This document shows, one piece after another, positions 6,086-6,766 of a stretch of 6,766 nt of DNA. Within the stretch, counting starts at the first letter, position 1. Every line of letters begins with the position of its first letter. The notes under the pieces are model-generated. The model saw nothing but the letters and a program-made list of their open reading frames with translations, did no database searches and was not told the origin of the DNA. The DNA is from Saprospiraceae bacterium (GTDB lineage: Bacteria > Bacteroidota > Bacteroidia > Chitinophagales > Saprospiraceae). The stretch spans positions 1-6,766 of the forward strand of contig JADKAS010000031.1 of the NCBI GenBank assembly GCA_016715245.1, read 5' to 3'. Both the position numbers and the translations under genes were made by a program.

Positions 6086-6582
6086 ATGAAAACATTAAAA
6101 TCAAGATCTTTAACTTCCAAATGGCTGTATTTTTTGCATATAATATCTCTGCGCAAACTGACAAAGGAAGTCTTTTGGACTTGACTTTAAAACTGCAACT
6201 CAATGAATGTCTGTCAGCGGGACAAAACAAATTAATATTAAAACCAGACGGAAATCTGGTCTTTATGATGGGCAGCACACAAGTATGGGAATCAAATACA
6301 GCTAATCAAGGGGTTAAGGAACTTGTACTTAAAACTTGTAAAGCTGTATTGATTAAAGCCAATGATGCAGGTGATGTTTGGTCGTCCGTAGGCTTAACCA
6401 GGTGTGCTGTAAATGCTTATCTCGAAGTGCAGCCAAGTGGATTTGGAATAATGAGAGGTCCATATATAAATGTAAATGGTGGAAATTCTGCATACCCTGG
6501 AGATTCAAGAGCCATCTATGGTAGTGTAACGCCACCAGATCCAAACCTAAATGCTACAACTACCAGTCCAGGCGAACCTTAA
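6086..6582 (+). pseudogene. Secreted bulb-lectin-like protein (cluster gene 4), frameshift in signal peptide
   Basis: Restoring one A in TTAAAATCAAG near 6098 joins ATG 6086 to the long frame and gives a 165-residue protein. Its signal peptide is MKTLKIKIFNFQMAVFFAYN then ISA, cleaved before Gln24, again 23 residues. The mature part has one B-lectin-like domain at about residues 38-100: LILKPDGNLVFMMGSTQVWE, SNTANQGVKELVLKT and KANDAGDVWSS. Asp, Asn and Val of the mannose motif are kept, but the Gln is Lys and the Tyr is Met. A C-terminal tail rich in Gly, Asn and Pro (MRGPYINVNGGNSAYPGD, TPPDPNLNATTTSPGEP) follows and shows no recognised anchor. As written only ATG 6121 is open, giving 153 residues with a shortened hydrophobic start. 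Leaders R3 and R4 flank the gene. Confidence 0.7.
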
Positions 6583-6597
6583 ATAATAATATCAATA

Positions 6598-6640
6598 CAG
6601 GCGGTCACCGAAAAGCCTTGGTATAGAGTAGGTAGTTTTA
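6598..6640 (+). repeat. Conserved leader element, copy R4
   Basis: GGCGGTCACCGAAAAGCC lies at 6600-6617 and AGAGTAGGTA at 6625-6634, with a 7-nt spacer. The core stem is AGGC (6599-6602) with GCCT (6615-6618). It can be extended by ATAC (6595-6598) with GTAT (6621-6624) across a 2-nt bulge, although the flanking bases differ from R1 and R2. It begins 15 bp after the stop of gene 4, and AGGTA ends 26 bp before the ATG of gene 5. Confidence 0.85.
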
Positions 6641-6660
6641 ATCAAATTAAAATATTTTTT

Positions 6661-6766
6661 ATGTTAAATTATAAATTTCCATTGAGCTTAATCATAGCTT
6701 TTATTGGTATATTTTCTGGTCTGCAAGCACAGCAGGTCAGAGATTTAACCAGTAATGTACATTGTA
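6661..6766 (+). CDS. Secreted protein, start only (cluster gene 5)
   Basis: An open frame running off the right edge; only 35 codons are visible. It starts MLNYKFPLSLIIAFIGIFSG followed by LQA, an ideal signal peptide with a predicted cleavage before Gln24, the same length and LQA-Gln junction as gene 2. The visible mature residues are QQVRDLTSNVHC, too few to assign a domain. Its position after leader R4 and the shared secretion signal make it very likely another member of the family. The start is the only ATG at the proper distance from the leader. This frame shows no indel. Confidence 0.75.
   Translation, partial: MLNYKFPLSLIIAFIGIFSGLQAQQVRDLTSNVHC

Noticed and set aside
6353..6544. Antisense frame rich in His and Leu opposite gene 4
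   Set aside because: Its composition reflects the reverse complement of the lectin gene; it has no start context.
4211..6640. Leader repeats as a CRISPR array
   Set aside because: There are only four copies, separated by full genes of 0.5-1.2 kb rather than short uniform spacers, and no cas gene is present.
4211..6640. Leader repeats as integron attC sites
   Set aside because: No GTTRRRY/RYYYAAC boxes are present and no integrase is seen in the window; the element is tied to the start codon rather than the gene end.

Overview
The window looks like AT-rich chromosomal DNA of a member of the Bacteroidota, possibly a Saprospira/Sphingobacteria-type organism. The evidence is TAnnTTTG-type -7 promoter elements, start codons without Shine-Dalgarno sequences, signal peptides cleaved before glutamine (the Bacteroidetes 'Q-rule'), a probable DUF3078-like protein and an IS3-type transposase of a kind common in that phylum. 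The species cannot be named from the sequence.

Layout. (1) 1-1236: right part of an IS3-family insertion sequence. It holds orfA, a run of nine A that probably drives -1 frameshifting, orfB with one extra base, and the right terminal inverted repeat; the left end lies outside the window. (2) 1356-1953: a NarL/LuxR-type response regulator broken by several single-base indels. (3) 1954-2300: no gene that I can name. (4) 2304-3652: a promoter, a heavily frameshifted secreted or outer-membrane protein gene (carboxypeptidase-regulatory-like start, DUF3078-like end), and a strong hairpin terminator overlapping its stop codon. (5) 3708-6766: a same-strand cluster of five genes for small secreted proteins. 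The first encodes a beta-sandwich protein, the next three are bulb-lectin-like (mannose-binding lectin fold), and the fifth runs off the edge.

The most interesting structure is the last cluster. Each gap between its genes carries a copy of one element of about 43 bp: GGCGGTCACCGAAAAGCC, then a short spacer, then AGAGTAGGTA. It sits 26-30 bp before the next start codon. Three copies are nearly identical and the fourth keeps only its 3' half. Each gene then begins with a signal peptide that, once single-base indels are repaired, is exactly 23 residues long and ends Ala-Gln. The mature proteins differ strongly. The unit is therefore a fixed leader plus a fixed-length secretion signal in front of a variable secreted domain, as in a gene-cassette or diversified-family array. 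Before the cluster stands a promoter whose architecture (GTTAAAAATAACTA, 23 bp, TAnnTTTG) also occurs before the DUF3078-like gene, which suggests shared control.

Caution: single-base indels break reading frames in all parts of the window, including the transposase. They may be uncorrected sequencing errors rather than decay. In the lectin cluster and orfB, each repair restores a length divisible by three and a sensible protein.
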